DNA of 64,000 bases from Nocardia rhamnosiphila NBRC 108938 (GCF_000720425.1 NZ_JOAJ01000010.1:1-64000), one strand, 5' to 3'; shown: positions 35,440 through 44,582, numbered from the stretch's first letter. The notes: generated by a model not told the origin, from the letters alone. Program-made: numbers and translations.

Positions 35440-35985
35440 ATGGTTTCGCAGGAGCGACCACGGATAACCCCCGGCCGGCTCCGCGAGCTGGGTCCGGTCA
35501 ACTGGGCGGCCTGGCAGGTGCTCTCGCGGGCCTCGGGTACGGCCGACGCGCAGCTGTTCAGCACGCTGGGGCGGGCCGGGCGGCTGTTCCGCGGCTGGCT
35601 GCACTTCTCGGGAACTCTGATGCCGGGTGGGCGGCTGCGTCGGCACGACACCGAACTGGTCATCCTGCGTGTGGCCCATCTGCGCGACTGCGCGTACGAG
35701 ACCGACCACCACATCCGTCTGGGCCGGCGGGCCGGGGTGACACCGGAGATCCTGGAGCGGATCCGTGCCGGAGCCGGCGCGGAGGGCTGGACCGACAAGC
35801 ACCGGGCCCTGCTCACCGCGGTCGATCAGCTGGTCCGCACCCGCGATATCGACGATGCCGCCTGGGAACACCTGTCCACCTACTACGACGACCGCCGTCT
35901 CATCGAAATCGTGCTGCTGGTCAATCAATACGAGGGACTGGCCGCCACCATCACCACCCTCCGCATCCGCCGCGACGATTTCTGA
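35440..35985 (+). CDS. Carboxymuconolactone decarboxylase (AhpD-like) family protein
   Basis: A 181-residue all-helical CMD-family protein. The core HDTELVILRVAHLRDCAYETDHHIRLGRRAGVT carries a single Cys and the conserved His; the AhpD CxxC is absent, so a peroxidase role is unlikely. Related proteins act as decarboxylases or have unknown roles. ATG 35440 has GGAGAGG upstream. The following 200 bp (to 36196) hold no clear gene. Confidence 0.8.
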   Translation: MVSQERPRITPGRLRELGPVNWAAWQVLSRASGTADAQLFSTLGRAGRLFRGWLHFSGTLMPGGRLRRHDTELVILRVAHLRDCAYETDHHIRLGRRAGVTPEILERIRAGAGAEGWTDKHRALLTAVDQLVRTRDIDDAAWEHLSTYYDDRRLIEIVLLVNQYEGLAATITTLRIRRDDF

Positions 35986-36196
35986 TCGCCCGCGTGACCC
36001 GAACTGCCGCAAGCCCGCGTAGGCCTCCTGCTCGTGCCGGGCGATCACCACACCGCCCGGGCCGGTGAGATCCGCGGTGTGAGTAGTGCGCGAGGACCCG
36101 CTCTCTGCGACATTGCGCCGGATGAGTTACTGCGGGCCGACATTCTGGGTGAACAGCTGTGCCACTGACGACATGACCTCACTTCGTCGGGTGTGG

Positions 36197-36586
36197 CTAC
36201 CTGCCACCGGTGAAAGCATCCGCGGGGACGAATATCTCGTGTCCGGAGTCGAGGCGGATCGCCACTCCCTCCGGGCTCCAGCGCGCCGAGGCGAGTTCGG
36301 GATCGCGGTTGCCGAGGATCTCGAAGTACACCGGGTGGCCGTATCCCATACCCGGATCCCGGCCGACCACGATCGCATCCGGCAGCCGCCGGTGCAGCAG
36401 CAGGCTCTCCCGGCGCAGTAGGCCCGCGTAATAGGCGGCACCGTCGTACTCGACGGTGGCCGACCGGGTTTCGGTGCGCAGCACCTCGGTGCGCACCATC
36501 CGAGTGTCGACGAAGACCGCGATCAGCAGGAGCACGAACAGCAGCAGGGCCGCCGCCGCGCCGAGAAGCAGGCGTATTCCGGGCAT
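36197..36586 (-). CDS. Single-pass membrane protein of unknown function
   Basis: A 129-residue protein with one membrane helix (about residues 4-26, LLLGAAAALLLFVLLLIAVFV) and a soluble C-terminal domain of mixed strands (VEYDGAAYYAGLLRRESLLLHRRLPDAIVVGRDPGMGYGHPVYFEILGNRDP). Codon use looks coding throughout. I do not recognise the family. The in-frame sequence continues upstream into the C-terminal fragment of a broken DNA methyltransferase, so a deletion may have joined them. The ATG at 36586 has no good ribosome site, and the gene may be a remnant itself. Confidence 0.55.
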   Translation of the reverse strand: MPGIRLLLGAAAALLLFVLLLIAVFVDTRMVRTEVLRTETRSATVEYDGAAYYAGLLRRESLLLHRRLPDAIVVGRDPGMGYGHPVYFEILGNRDPELASARWSPEGVAIRLDSGHEIFVPADAFTGGR

Positions 36587-36622
36587 TCGGGCTCGGCCGG
36601 GTGACGGTTGCGGGCTCACCGC

Positions 36623-37108
36623 CGGAATATAGGCCATCCCGCGCCGGATCTCCGAGGTCTCCAGTATCCGGAACATGCAGGCCTCGATGATCCGCTCCGG
36701 ATCGACACCGAGAAGCCCGTGTCGGTCGCGGGTGGTCACGGTACCCAGGGGCTCTGTCACCGGTCGCGCTACACATGATTCCGGCGAGCACCGGGGTGCC
36801 GCGGCCGGCCATCGACCGCAGGTAGCGCGGGATCAGCTCGATCAGTGCCCGGGACCGGCTCTCGTCGGGGTCCTCGGTGACACAGCCGAGTTCGTCGTCG
36901 CTGATGAGGCTGTACTGGTTGGACTTGTCGAAATAGCGTTTCTTGCCCTTGGCGTCGGTCCAGGCGGGGCACGCCGGCGAAGCCCAGAACAGTTCGCTGT
37001 AGGGCAGTTTCGCCAGGTCGATATCCTCCACTCTCCCGGTGGGAGGTGGTCGGCGGTCGGGAAGTTCGGCGAGTGGATATCGACGCATTCGGGGTTGTGG
37101 TTGGCCGC
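36623..37108 (-). pseudogene. Broken phage/plasmid-type C5-cytosine DNA methyltransferase
   Basis: Three pieces in different frames match a cytosine DNA methyltransferase: AANHNPECVDIHSPNFPTAD (37108-37049), then EDIDLAKLPYSELFWASPACPAW with KGKKRYF and RGTPVLAG (37037-36768, motif IV around the SPAC Cys), then EPLGTVTTRDRHGL and MFRILETSEIRRGMAYIP (36754-36623, the family's C-terminal motifs). The SAM-binding motif I at the N-terminus is missing. At least two frame changes and deletions separate the pieces. It is fused upstream to a relaxase fragment. Confidence 0.8.
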
Positions 37109-37437
37109 TCGATCTGGCGGACACCACCGGCACCACGGCGCGTGAACACCACCTCGTTCTCCAGGAACTCGACCACCTCACCGATCGCGGCCCGGTGCCC
37201 GGCCTCGATCACCGCGGCGTCTTCGGGTTCGGACAGACCCCACAGCACCGACACCCTCTCGACCGGCGTGAAAGTCGAGTCGAACCCGGCCACCGAGTTC
37301 GGTCGCGGTTGCGCGGCGCGCGCGACCCACGACGACAGTTCATGCTCATCGAGGGGCAGGCGCCCGGTTTCCTCGGCGAACATCACCGCCGCGACCTCGG
37401 TGCGGATCCGCGCCCGCTCCTCCTCCGGGATCGGCGC
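37108..37437 (-). pseudogene. MobF (TrwC/TraI) conjugative relaxase fragment
   Basis: About 110 residues match actinobacterial MobF relaxases: PEEERARIRTEVAAVMFAEETGRLPLDEHELSSWVAR, then SVAGFDSTFTPVERVSVLWGL and FLENEVVFTRRGAGGVRQIE. The usual FDLTFTPVKSVS is altered. The N-terminal Tyr motif, the His-triad region (GDPDLHTH) and the helicase domain are absent. The fragment runs directly into methyltransferase sequence at 37108. It is a relic of an integrated plasmid or conjugative element. Confidence 0.82.
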
Positions 37438-37975
37438 GTTGCAGGACGCCGCGCCGGCGGAGTGCGCCGAACTCCTGGCACGGCGACCCGGCAACGAGAG
37501 GTCCCGGTAATAGCCGCCGAAAACCAACGGATATGGCGGAGCTGCTGGTCAGTGGCGGCGGTCGGCTCCCGGGCTCGAGCATCGAGGGTCCGGCTCGAGT
37601 GCCTGAGTTCGTGTAGATCCCAGCCGGTTCCGGGTCCGTTGGCTGCGGTGGCGGCATCGAGCAGGTCACGCTCGGCGCGGTGCTTACCGGGCCCGGCCCG
37701 TCGGTGCGGTCGCGGAGCGGGGGCTGAGGTTCAGCCGGGTGGAACCACGCTAAGCAGGCTGGCCGAATCCTGTGTTGAGCTGGTGATTCAGGGGAACACA
37801 CCGGCCGCTGCGCGATCCCCGATGCCTCCGACGAGGATGAGCTGCCGGACCTGGCGGTCTTCACCGCGGCACCTTTTTATCGGTCATGCGAATAACTAAT
37901 GGGTGGTGTGGGATAGGCTGCTGTCCGCTCGAAGGATCTGTCCCACCACCTGCCCATATCGAAAGGCCCGAAACA
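37438..37975. other. Gap without supported gene in the mobile-element relic
   Basis: The reading frames here are Pro/Ser/Arg-rich and inconsistent. A short plus-strand stretch just before 37892 (GRCAIPDASDEDELPDLAVF then a stop) looks like the end of a lost coding region, but nothing upstream supports it. Confidence 0.5.
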
Positions 37976-38431
37976 GTGGTCCGTGGAACATTTTTCGCTT
38001 CGACCGTGGCGTTGACCGGCGTCCTGATGATCGCCGTGGCCGGTCCCGCCGCCGCTGATACGACGCTCTCGATCGAATCAGCACACGTAGCAGGAACCGA
38101 ACCGGATTCGCCACTGGTTGTCAGGGTCAATTACATGTGTAAACCCGGTGAGGCAAACGAAGTGATGGTCACGGCCGAGGTCGATCACGATGAAGGCGAG
38201 GTGAGTCGGGGATGGACGGAGGCGGTCTGTGACGGCGAATTCGGACCGCAAACGATCGAGGTGCCGTCGTTTGCGGAGGCTGGGGGCGATCCGCGGGAGA
38301 GCGAGCTTGATCCATCGCCCGGCTACCGGAAGGGCCAAAAGCTCTGGCTCACTGTAGAACTCCTGAAAACCCCGAAGATCGGGGACAGCGAAGTGGTCGA
38401 TACCATCGTCCGACATGTAACCATCGAATAG
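37976..38431 (+). CDS. Small secreted protein of unknown function
   Basis: A 151-residue protein from GTG 37976, with a Sec signal peptide (FFASTVALTGVLMIAVAGPAAA, cleavage after AAA) and a mature part of about 125 residues that looks like a beta-sandwich. It has two Cys (YMCKPGE and AVCDGE) that may bond. GAAAGG upstream serves as ribosome site. I do not recognise the family. It lies inside the mobile-element relic and is one of the few intact genes there. Confidence 0.65.
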   Translation: MVRGTFFASTVALTGVLMIAVAGPAAADTTLSIESAHVAGTEPDSPLVVRVNYMCKPGEANEVMVTAEVDHDEGEVSRGWTEAVCDGEFGPQTIEVPSFAEAGGDPRESELDPSPGYRKGQKLWLTVELLKTPKIGDSEVVDTIVRHVTIE

Positions 38432-38565
38432 CCCACCGGCGGGGCCGGGCGCGGGTGCCGCGAGGGGTTCGTCGGGGCCCAGCTCGATATCGAAGCGTTC
38501 GTCGCGGAAGCGCGGGATCACCGCGGCCTCCCCCGATCCGGACGTGCGGCCGTCGTGTCTCCAGC

Positions 38566-38781
38566 TCATCTCTCTTCTTTCTTTCCCTTGGGTTCACCGG
38601 CGCTCGATTCGGCGTCGGCAGCTCCCGCGAGGTAGCGGTACAAGGTGGCCCGCGATACCCCGAACGCCTGGGCGACCTGCTCGACCGGCTGGTCCTCGCG
38701 CAGCGCGGCGCGGGCCATGGCGAGTTGGGCGGGGCTGAGCTTGCGTGGCCGGCCGGGCTGCTTGCCCTGGGCGGCTTCACA
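38566..38781 (-). pseudogene. C-terminal DNA-binding domain of a serine recombinase
   Basis: The stretch GRPRKLSPAQLAMARAALRE, then VEQVAQAFGVSRATLYRYLAG, is the Hin-type helix-turn-helix that ends resolvases and invertases. No catalytic domain precedes it in this frame; upstream sequence is unrelated. A catalytic-domain piece on the same strand lies at 41107-41190, so an ancestral gene may have been split. An in-frame tail ESSAGEPKGKKEER ends it. Confidence 0.75.
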
Positions 38782-38946
38782 TGCCTTTCTGCCCAGCGGG
38801 CAGGGTTGTCGCGGTGACCGCATCGAGGAGGTGGTCCGGGGCGCGGTAGAGCCCGAGTCGTCCCGGGCCCGGGTTCGGGATCTCGAAGGGCCGGGCGTCG
38901 CCGAGGACCCAGTGGAAGGTGTCCGGGTCCTGGAATTGCCACAGGG
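38777..38946 (-). pseudogene. Fragment resembling the end of an ASCH-like protein
   Basis: A frame with WQFQDPDTFHWVLGDARPFEIP, then GPGRLGLYRAPDHLLDAV, ends at a TGA (38779-38777). The 'WHWVL.D.RP...P.P.RG.LGLW' pattern is that of plasmid and phage ASCH-domain proteins. The N-terminal part is missing. The assignment is tentative. Confidence 0.4.
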
Positions 38947-39303
38947 CGCAGCGTGTGGGCGTTCAGGGCTGTTGATGGCATCCGCTTTGTCCGTGAGGCG
39001 GTCAGAGCGTAAAGGGTTGCGTCGGGTGCGTTTCGGTGCCACCGACCGGTGAACGCGCTACTGGCCGACGCATGTCCTTTGTGTGCTGTGTTGCGTCGGG
39101 GTTGTGTACTTGATGCAAGAATTTGGCTGTTTCCGCTGGTATGCGGCATTTCGGGGTGCTGGGTGGTTCGGTCCCCGGATTCCTTTCGAGCAGGTCGCTG
39201 GGCCGTTGTCGGCGAGTAGGCTGGTTTTTATCCGCAGGCACCTCGTACGCCGACCGGCCAGGGTTGCGTCGTCTCGGATTCGATTCCGGCTCCGGTGAGG
39301 GCT
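38947..39303. other. Gap before the DUF5994 genes
   Basis: No supported gene. The region is less GC-rich than the window average (for example around 39100-39160) and probably carries the promoter of the first DUF5994 gene. A GTAGGCT near 39217 recurs near 39924, upstream of the second DUF5994 gene. Confidence 0.4.
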
Positions 39304-39319
39304 GTGACAGGAGCGTCTC

Positions 39320-39763
39320 ATGACGCCACGATCGATCGGCTTGCCTTCCGTACCGTCTCGTCGCCTACCGCGTTATGCGCCACGGTTGGGACCGCAGTTG
39401 CGGTTGCGGTTGTGTCCGCGCGGTGACGGTACCGGTGGTGTCCACGGTGTGTGGTGGCCGCGCACGCAGGACCTCGTCGCCGAAGTCCCGGGACTGTTCA
39501 CCGTCTTGAGGCCGCACCTGGGGCCGGTGTGGCGGGTTGTGTACGACCCTGCCGGATGGTCGCCCTCGGCACGGCGCCTGCAGTTCGGCAGTCGTGCGGT
39601 CCGGCTGGATCCCTATCCTTTCGAGCTGTTCAACACGATGTATGTGTGCAGTGTGTACGACATCGCCGTCGTGCTGCGGGTTATCGCCTCCACCACCAAC
39701 AGCAGCAAGGCGAACGCGGCGCTGGCGGCGGTGCCGGGTACACGGAACGCAGGTCGATCATGA
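39320..39763 (+). CDS. DUF5994 family protein, copy 1
   Basis: A 147-residue protein with the DUF5994 pattern: PQLRLRLCPRGDGTGGVHGVWWPRTQDLVAEVPGLFTVLRPHLGPVWRVVYDPAGW, then RLDPYPFELFNTMYVCSVYDIAVVLRVIAS. The function is unknown; the family is actinobacterial. The ATG has AGGAG at good spacing. The 14-base GTGACAGGAGCGTC upstream and the first 16 coding bases recur at the second copy, so the two derive from a tandem duplication that included the control region. Confidence 0.75.
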   Translation: MTPRSIGLPSVPSRRLPRYAPRLGPQLRLRLCPRGDGTGGVHGVWWPRTQDLVAEVPGLFTVLRPHLGPVWRVVYDPAGWSPSARRLQFGSRAVRLDPYPFELFNTMYVCSVYDIAVVLRVIASTTNSSKANAALAAVPGTRNAGRS

Positions 39764-40032
39764 TCGACCACAGCGCGGCGTCCTCTCGGCAACCACCCGC
39801 CCTGGCCGGCGACACGGTTTCATCCGCACCCACCGGCGGCCCTCCCCTGTCCCGGCCCTGCCGACGGCGCCTGGTGGCCGCGCACTGCTCTGCCGCTGTG
39901 ACGCCACACGGGTGCCCCTGCGTGTAGGCTCGACGGTATTCGGTGGCAACACGCGCGCTGACCAGCAGAGGTTGCGCCGTCCCCGAGTTCATCCGACCCG
40001 GCTTCTTTCCCGGGGCGTGACAGGAGCGTCCG

Positions 40033-40461
40033 ATGACGCCACGATCGAAGACTGTGCCTCGGGCACCGTTCGACAGCACCTCCACGCGTACGCCACGGCT
40101 ACGTCTGCGTCCGGATTCGGAGGCGAGCGGCTACATCGATGCGGCCTGGTGGCCACGATCGAGCAACCTCGCGACCGAACTGCGCGATCTGATCCCGGCA
40201 CTGCGGGCGCTGACCGGGCCGATAGGGCGTATCGTCTACGATCCGCGCGCCTGGTCGCCGGCCGATCGGCACCGGATCACCGACGGCACCATCCGGCTGG
40301 ACCCGTATCCGTTCGAACTGTTCGGCACCATGTACCTGTGCGGCATCGACGGCACGGTGATCGTGTTGCAGGCCATCCCCTCGGGCACCGGCGACGCCCT
40401 GGCGGCGTCCATGCTCGCGGCGTCCGGGGAACCAGCCCGGTCCGACCTGATGCCGAGGTGA
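40033..40461 (+). CDS. DUF5994 family protein, copy 2
   Basis: A 142-residue paralogue of copies 1 and 3 (TPRLRLRPDSEASGYIDAAWWPRSSNLATELRDLIPALRALTGPIGRIVYDPRAW, then RLDPYPFELFGTMYLCGIDGTVIVLQAIPSGT). The gene starts with the same ATGACGCCACGATCGA as copy 1 and has the same AGGAG site. It is separated from copy 1 by 269 bp that hold no supported gene but repeat parts of copy 1's upstream sequence. Confidence 0.8.
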   Translation: MTPRSKTVPRAPFDSTSTRTPRLRLRPDSEASGYIDAAWWPRSSNLATELRDLIPALRALTGPIGRIVYDPRAWSPADRHRITDGTIRLDPYPFELFGTMYLCGIDGTVIVLQAIPSGTGDALAASMLAASGEPARSDLMPR

Positions 40462-40466
40462 AGGTC

Positions 40467-40916
40467 ATGAGCCACGAACCACGATCGCGCCCCATCACCA
40501 ACCACGCCGCCATGGGCGCGGCGACACCGCCCGTCGGTAACCACCAGCCCTTCCCTGCCCCGACCCGCACGCCGCGCCTGCTGCTCCGAGACCGCGGGAC
40601 CGGACCGGCACCGGTAGACGGAGCCTGGTGGCCGTGGACCCAGAACCTCACCACCGAACTGCACGACCTGATCAGCGCGCTCACGCCACGGCTGGGCATC
40701 CTCGCCCGCATAGAGTTCGCCTGGAACGCGATCAGTCTCGCGCAACGCCGCATCGACGCCGAAGACGGCGTGGGCATCCACGGCCCCGCACCCGATCAAC
40801 CACCCGATGTCATGCAGTTGCTCGGCACGAACGGCACCAGCCTGACCCTGCTGATCGTCGCCTCCGACACCGACCTACGCCTCGCCGGCCAGCGAATGCG
40901 GCAATCACTGGCATGA
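40467..40916 (+). CDS. DUF5994 family protein, copy 3
   Basis: A 149-residue paralogue, more diverged (TRTPRLLLRDRGTGPAPVDGAWWPWTQNLTTELHDLISALTPRLG, then MQLLGTNGTSLTLLIVASDTD). It begins 5 bp after the stop of copy 2 with GGTGAAGGTC upstream, so the two form an operon. A hairpin terminator follows at 40950-40976. Confidence 0.78.
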   Translation: MSHEPRSRPITNHAAMGAATPPVGNHQPFPAPTRTPRLLLRDRGTGPAPVDGAWWPWTQNLTTELHDLISALTPRLGILARIEFAWNAISLAQRRIDAEDGVGIHGPAPDQPPDVMQLLGTNGTSLTLLIVASDTDLRLAGQRMRQSLA

Positions 40917-40949
40917 CCACCACCGCCGCCGCCGCGTATACTTTCCCGA

Positions 40950-40976
40950 GTCACCGGAGCACGCAACCCCGGTGAC
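40950..40976 (+). terminator. Hairpin after the DUF5994 operon
   Basis: GTCACCGG (40950-40957) pairs perfectly with CCGGTGAC (40969-40976) across an 11-base loop, 34 bp past the last DUF5994 stop. Confidence 0.55.
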
Positions 40977-41106
40977 GCCGGAAGACACGCGTCACGGGCC
41001 CACCCGGAGAACATCACCGACTCCGGGCGGGCTGGTTCGACCCTGCAGCACCCGAGCGCTGTCGGTGAGCTCCGGCAGGTACCGGCCCGGGCGGCGGCTG
41101 GGTCGT

Positions 41107-41190
41107 TCGTGGGTGCCGTCGACGATGAGCTCGCGGATGAAATTGGCCAGCGCGGCGAAGACGTGGAACACCAGGCGCCCAGTGACGGGT
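41107..41190 (-). pseudogene. Serine recombinase catalytic-domain fragment
   Basis: About 28 residues read VTGRLVFHVFAALANFIREL, then IVDGTHE. This is the conserved helix E start of resolvase/invertase proteins ('GRLVFHVFAALAEFIRELI'). Sequence on both sides is out of frame or unrelated. With the HTH fragment at 38566-38781, it suggests a recombinase gene broken by insertion and decay. Confidence 0.65.
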
Positions 41191-41322
41191 TGGGTGCGGG
41201 ACTACGGGTTGTACCTGCTGGTCAGGATGAGTTGTGGAGACGGTGGCGGGCGGTGAGTCGCTCTACACCCGAAACGGGCCCGCAAACCCGACGGGCGAGG
41301 CGTGATCCGGGAACTCGTGCCC

Positions 41323-41705
41323 ATCAGTGAGCGTCCGGCCGAGGTCGAAACCCGGCAGGTCGCCGGTCACTGGGGAGGTATTTGGTGATGGGCTCGCGCC
41401 CGTCGGCGATCGCCTCGCTGGTGGAGCGGACCAGCCGGTTCACTGTCCTGGTGGCGCTGCCCGACGGCATCAAAGCCGAGCAGGTCACACCGCACCTGAC
41501 ACGGGTCCTACTCGGGCTGCCCGCGCCGATGCGGCGGACCCTGACCTGGGACCGCGGCCGCGAGATCGCCGGCCACCGAGCGATCACTGCGGCGACGCAG
41601 ACACCGATCTATCTCTGCAAACCTCGCAGCCCTGGCAGCGCGGCACCAACGAGAACACCAAGCTCGCCCGGCACGTCGTCCGGAAACGAACCGACCCGGC
41701 ACCGT
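41323..41705 (+). pseudogene. IS30-family transposase remnant
   Basis: Three frames together read an IS30 transposase C-terminal half: ISERPAEVETRQVAGHWG (from 41323), then LVMGSRPSAIASLVERTSRF with TPHLTRVLLGLP and RTLTWDRGREIAGHRA (to 41624), then SQPWQRGTNENTKLARHV. A one-base shift occurs near 41380 and another at 41624. The first catalytic Asp (GDLVMG) is lost, the second (TWDRG) and the Glu (NEN) remain. It abuts the 3' side of lpdC. Confidence 0.85.
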
Positions 41706-41750
41706 GGCGGGCACGACACCGGGTCGGGTAGCGAAAGGATTCGAGCGGGA

Positions 41751-43154
41751 TCAGAAGTTGATCATGTGCCCGGCCAGGCCGTGGATGGCCTCCTGCAGCG
41801 CCTCGCTCAGCGTCGGGTGCGTATGCACATTGCGGGCCAGCTCGTTGACCGTGAGGTCCCACTTCTGGGCCAGGGTCAGTTCGGGCAGCAGCTCGGAGAC
41901 ATCGGGGCCGATCAGGTGGCCACCGATCAGTTCGCCGTAGGTGTTGTCCGAGATCAGCTTGACGAAACCGGTGGCGTCGCCGAGGCCGTGCGCCTTGCCG
42001 TTGGCGGTGAAGGGGAAGGTGGCGACCTTCACGTCGTAGCCCTCGTCGCGCGCCTGCTGCTCGGTGAGACCGAAGCTGGCGACCTGCGGCTGACAGAAGG
42101 TGGCGCGCGGCATCATCCGGTAGTCACCCAGGGGCAGCGTCTCCGCACCGCCGATGGTCTCGGCCGCGACCACGCCTTGGGCCTCCGCCACGTGCGCGAG
42201 CTGCAGTTTCGCGGTGACATCGCCGATAGCGTAGATATGCGGCACATTGGTGCGCATAGTGTCGTCGATGGCGATCGCGCCGCGGTCGGTGAGCGCCACA
42301 CCGGTGTTCTCCAGGCCATAGCCCTCGACCCGGGGCGCGAAGCCGACGGCCTGCAGCACCTTGTCCACAGTCACGGTCTCCACCTGGCCGGACTTGTTGT
42401 CCTTGATCGCGACGGTGACCTTGGACCCGTCGTCGTCGATGGACTGCACGGCCGCACCGGTGGTGATGGTGATACCGAGCTTCTTGTACGCCTTGGTGAT
42501 CTCCTTGGAGACATCGGCGTCCTCGTTGGGCAGCGCGCGGTCCAGGAACTCCACGATGCGCACGTCCACGCCATAGTTGCGCAGGACGTAGCCGAACTCC
42601 ATACCGATGGCGCCGGCGCCGACGATCAGGATCGAACCCGGCAGGTCGCGGGTGAGGATCTGCTCCTCGTAGGTGACGACGTTCTTGCTCAGGGAGGTGC
42701 CCGGCAGCAGTTTGGTGTTGGTGCCGGTGGCGATGATGACATTGTCGAAGGTGATCGACTCCGTGCCGCCCTTGCCGAGCTCGACCGAGAGCGCGTTCGG
42801 GCCGGTGAACGAACCCTTGCCGTCGTACTCGGTGATCTTGTTCTTCTTCATCAGGAAGTGGACGCCCTTGACCCGGCCGTCCGCGACCTTACGGCTGCGA
42901 TCGAAGGCCGCCCCGAAATCGAAGGTCGCCTCCCCGCTGATACCGAAGGTTTTCGCTTCCTTGGTGAAGATATGGGCCAGCTCCGCATTGCGCAGCAGCG
43001 CCTTGGACGGGATGCAGCCCACATTCAGGCACACGCCACCCCAGTATTTCTGCTCGACGATCGCTGTTCGCAGGCCGAGTTGAGCGGCGCGGATCGCGGC
43101 GACGTAACCGCCGGGACCAGCACCGAGAACGACGACATCGTAGTGGGAAGTCAC
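41751..43154 (-). CDS. lpdC: Dihydrolipoyl dehydrogenase
   Basis: A 467-residue flavoprotein, the E3 component of 2-oxoacid dehydrogenase complexes (and of the peroxidase system in mycobacteria). FAD site: [21 protein letters not shown]; redox disulfide: [19 protein letters not shown] site: [13 protein letters not shown]-terminal His-Glu pair: [13 protein letters not shown]. It resembles M. tuberculosis LpdC (Rv0462) along its length. I chose GTG 43154 ([10 protein letters not shown]), which matches the family start. No E1/E2 genes are near. Confidence 0.95.
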   Translation of the reverse strand: MTSHYDVVVLGAGPGGYVAAIRAAQLGLRTAIVEQKYWGGVCLNVGCIPSKALLRNAELAHIFTKEAKTFGISGEATFDFGAAFDRSRKVADGRVKGVHFLMKKNKITEYDGKGSFTGPNALSVELGKGGTESITFDNVIIATGTNTKLLPGTSLSKNVVTYEEQILTRDLPGSILIVGAGAIGMEFGYVLRNYGVDVRIVEFLDRALPNEDADVSKEITKAYKKLGITITTGAAVQSIDDDGSKVTVAIKDNKSGQVETVTVDKVLQAVGFAPRVEGYGLENTGVALTDRGAIAIDDTMRTNVPHIYAIGDVTAKLQLAHVAEAQGVVAAETIGGAETLPLGDYRMMPRATFCQPQVASFGLTEQQARDEGYDVKVATFPFTANGKAHGLGDATGFVKLISDNTYGELIGGHLIGPDVSELLPELTLAQKWDLTVNELARNVHTHPTLSEALQEAIHGLAGHMINF

Positions 43155-43268
43155 GGTGTCGAGCCTAACTCTCCCGGCTCCGGCCGGGGCCACCCGCCCG
43201 CCTCCCGCCGCTGAGCACACCGATGCCGCGCCGACGGCCCCACCGGGCCCTGACGGGCCGTGACGGTG

Positions 43269-44582
43269 CTACGACGCCTCGACCGGGTCCGCCGCGGGCC
43301 CCCGCCGGGGGGTCGCGGATGTGCGCATGGTCACCCGGACGGCGACGGTACAGCCGAGCAGTGCCACCGCGACCCCTACCGCCACATATTCGACTCCGGT
43401 GAGCGCCCACCCGCCCGCGATCATCCCCGCCGGGACACCCGCGGCACCCAGGAAACCTTCCACCGAACCGAACACCCCGAGCTCCTCGGTCGGCAGTTCC
43501 GCCTGGATCAGCGACTGCCAGACGATGCCGGTGACCGAGACCGCGAACCCGGCGATCAGACAACCGGCGAACAGCAACACCGGTCCACTCACCTCCCGGC
43601 CGTAACCGGCCAGCGCGGCCAGCTCCAGGACGACAGCGGCGGCCAGCGCGGCGCAGGCCGTGCGCCAGCCGAACCGCGCGGCACCGGCTATCACCGACAG
43701 CGATCCGGCCAGGGCGGCCAGGGCCATACCGGTCGCGAGCGCCGCCCACAGCCCACCGCCGCCGGTCGCCGTGACCGTCAGCGCCGGGCCGGCCACCGCG
43801 ACCAGTCCGATCGCGAAGGACACCGCGAACCACAGCCCGGCCGACCAGCCGAGCCAGGGCGCACGGGCCACGATCCCGCGCATCGATGTCCACCCGGCGC
43901 GCACCGCCGGCCCGCCCATCCCCCGCGCTCCGCCGACCCCCACCGGTCCGCCCGGACCGGGAGCAAGCCCGGCCGCGCGCCGGGCGTGGACCAGGGCGAG
44001 CAGGTTCGCGCCGAAGGTCAGCGAATCCAGCACCAGAATCCAGACGAATCCGACCGTCGCCGATAACGCCACGGCCGCTGCCGGACCGACGAGCACGCTG
44101 ATATCGGCAACCAGCGCGATCAGGGCGTTGGCCCGGGGCAGTCCGGGTCCGGGCACCACCCGGGGCAGCACCGTGGCAAGGGCGGGAGCGTAGAAAGCGG
44201 TGGCCGCGCCGTAGAGGGCGGCCGACACCGCCATGGCCGGCAGCGAATCCCGGCCGGTGCCCACCAGCACGAGCGCCAGCCCGGCCTGGGCGAGGATGCG
44301 GGCCAGATCGGACCCGATCATGATCGCGAACTGGTCGCGGCGGGCGGCGGCGATCCCGGCGACGGGTGTGCACACGAACCGCCCGGCCCAGAGCGCGATC
44401 AGGATGACGGTCAGGGATCCGGCGGAACCGAACACGTCTATCGAATGAACAGCGAAGGCCACGGGCACGATTCCGTCGGTCGCACCCGAGCACGCAGCAC
44501 CCAGGAAGATTCCGCGAAAGGACCGGTCCCGCAGCAGCCGGAGGTCGCGGGGGAATACAGGGCGGGATGCGTCGGCAGCCAT
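43269..44582 (-). CDS. MFS transporter (EntS-like exporter family)
   Basis: A 437-residue membrane protein with about 12 hydrophobic segments. The pattern 'FRGIFLGAACSGATDGIVPVAFAVH', then VWQSLIQAELPTEELGVFGSVEGFLGA, fits the MFS subgroup of enterobactin exporter-like and macrolide efflux proteins. ATG 44582 is preferred; the six upstream codons are in frame too. The C-terminus is Arg/Pro-rich. The substrate is unknown. Confidence 0.85.
   Translation of the reverse strand: MAADASRPVFPRDLRLLRDRSFRGIFLGAACSGATDGIVPVAFAVHSIDVFGSAGSLTVILIALWAGRFVCTPVAGIAAARRDQFAIMIGSDLARILAQAGLALVLVGTGRDSLPAMAVSAALYGAATAFYAPALATVLPRVVPGPGLPRANALIALVADISVLVGPAAAVALSATVGFVWILVLDSLTFGANLLALVHARRAAGLAPGPGGPVGVGGARGMGGPAVRAGWTSMRGIVARAPWLGWSAGLWFAVSFAIGLVAVAGPALTVTATGGGGLWAALATGMALAALAGSLSVIAGAARFGWRTACAALAAAVVLELAALAGYGREVSGPVLLFAGCLIAGFAVSVTGIVWQSLIQAELPTEELGVFGSVEGFLGAAGVPAGMIAGGWALTGVEYVAVGVAVALLGCTVAVRVTMRTSATPRRGPAADPVEAS

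Noticed and set aside
38078..38569. 163-codon minus-strand frame starting ATGA after the recombinase fragment
   Set aside because: The first 45 residues look plausible, but the rest is antisense to the secreted protein gene; it may be a lost gene start, not an intact gene.
36000..41750. Intact integrative element or prophage
   Set aside because: All mobility genes are fragments, and I found no integrase gene, tRNA target or flanking direct repeat.
42000..43214. Long plus-strand frame over lpdC
   Set aside because: Only its first part (to about 41624) is IS30 sequence; the rest is antisense to lpdC.
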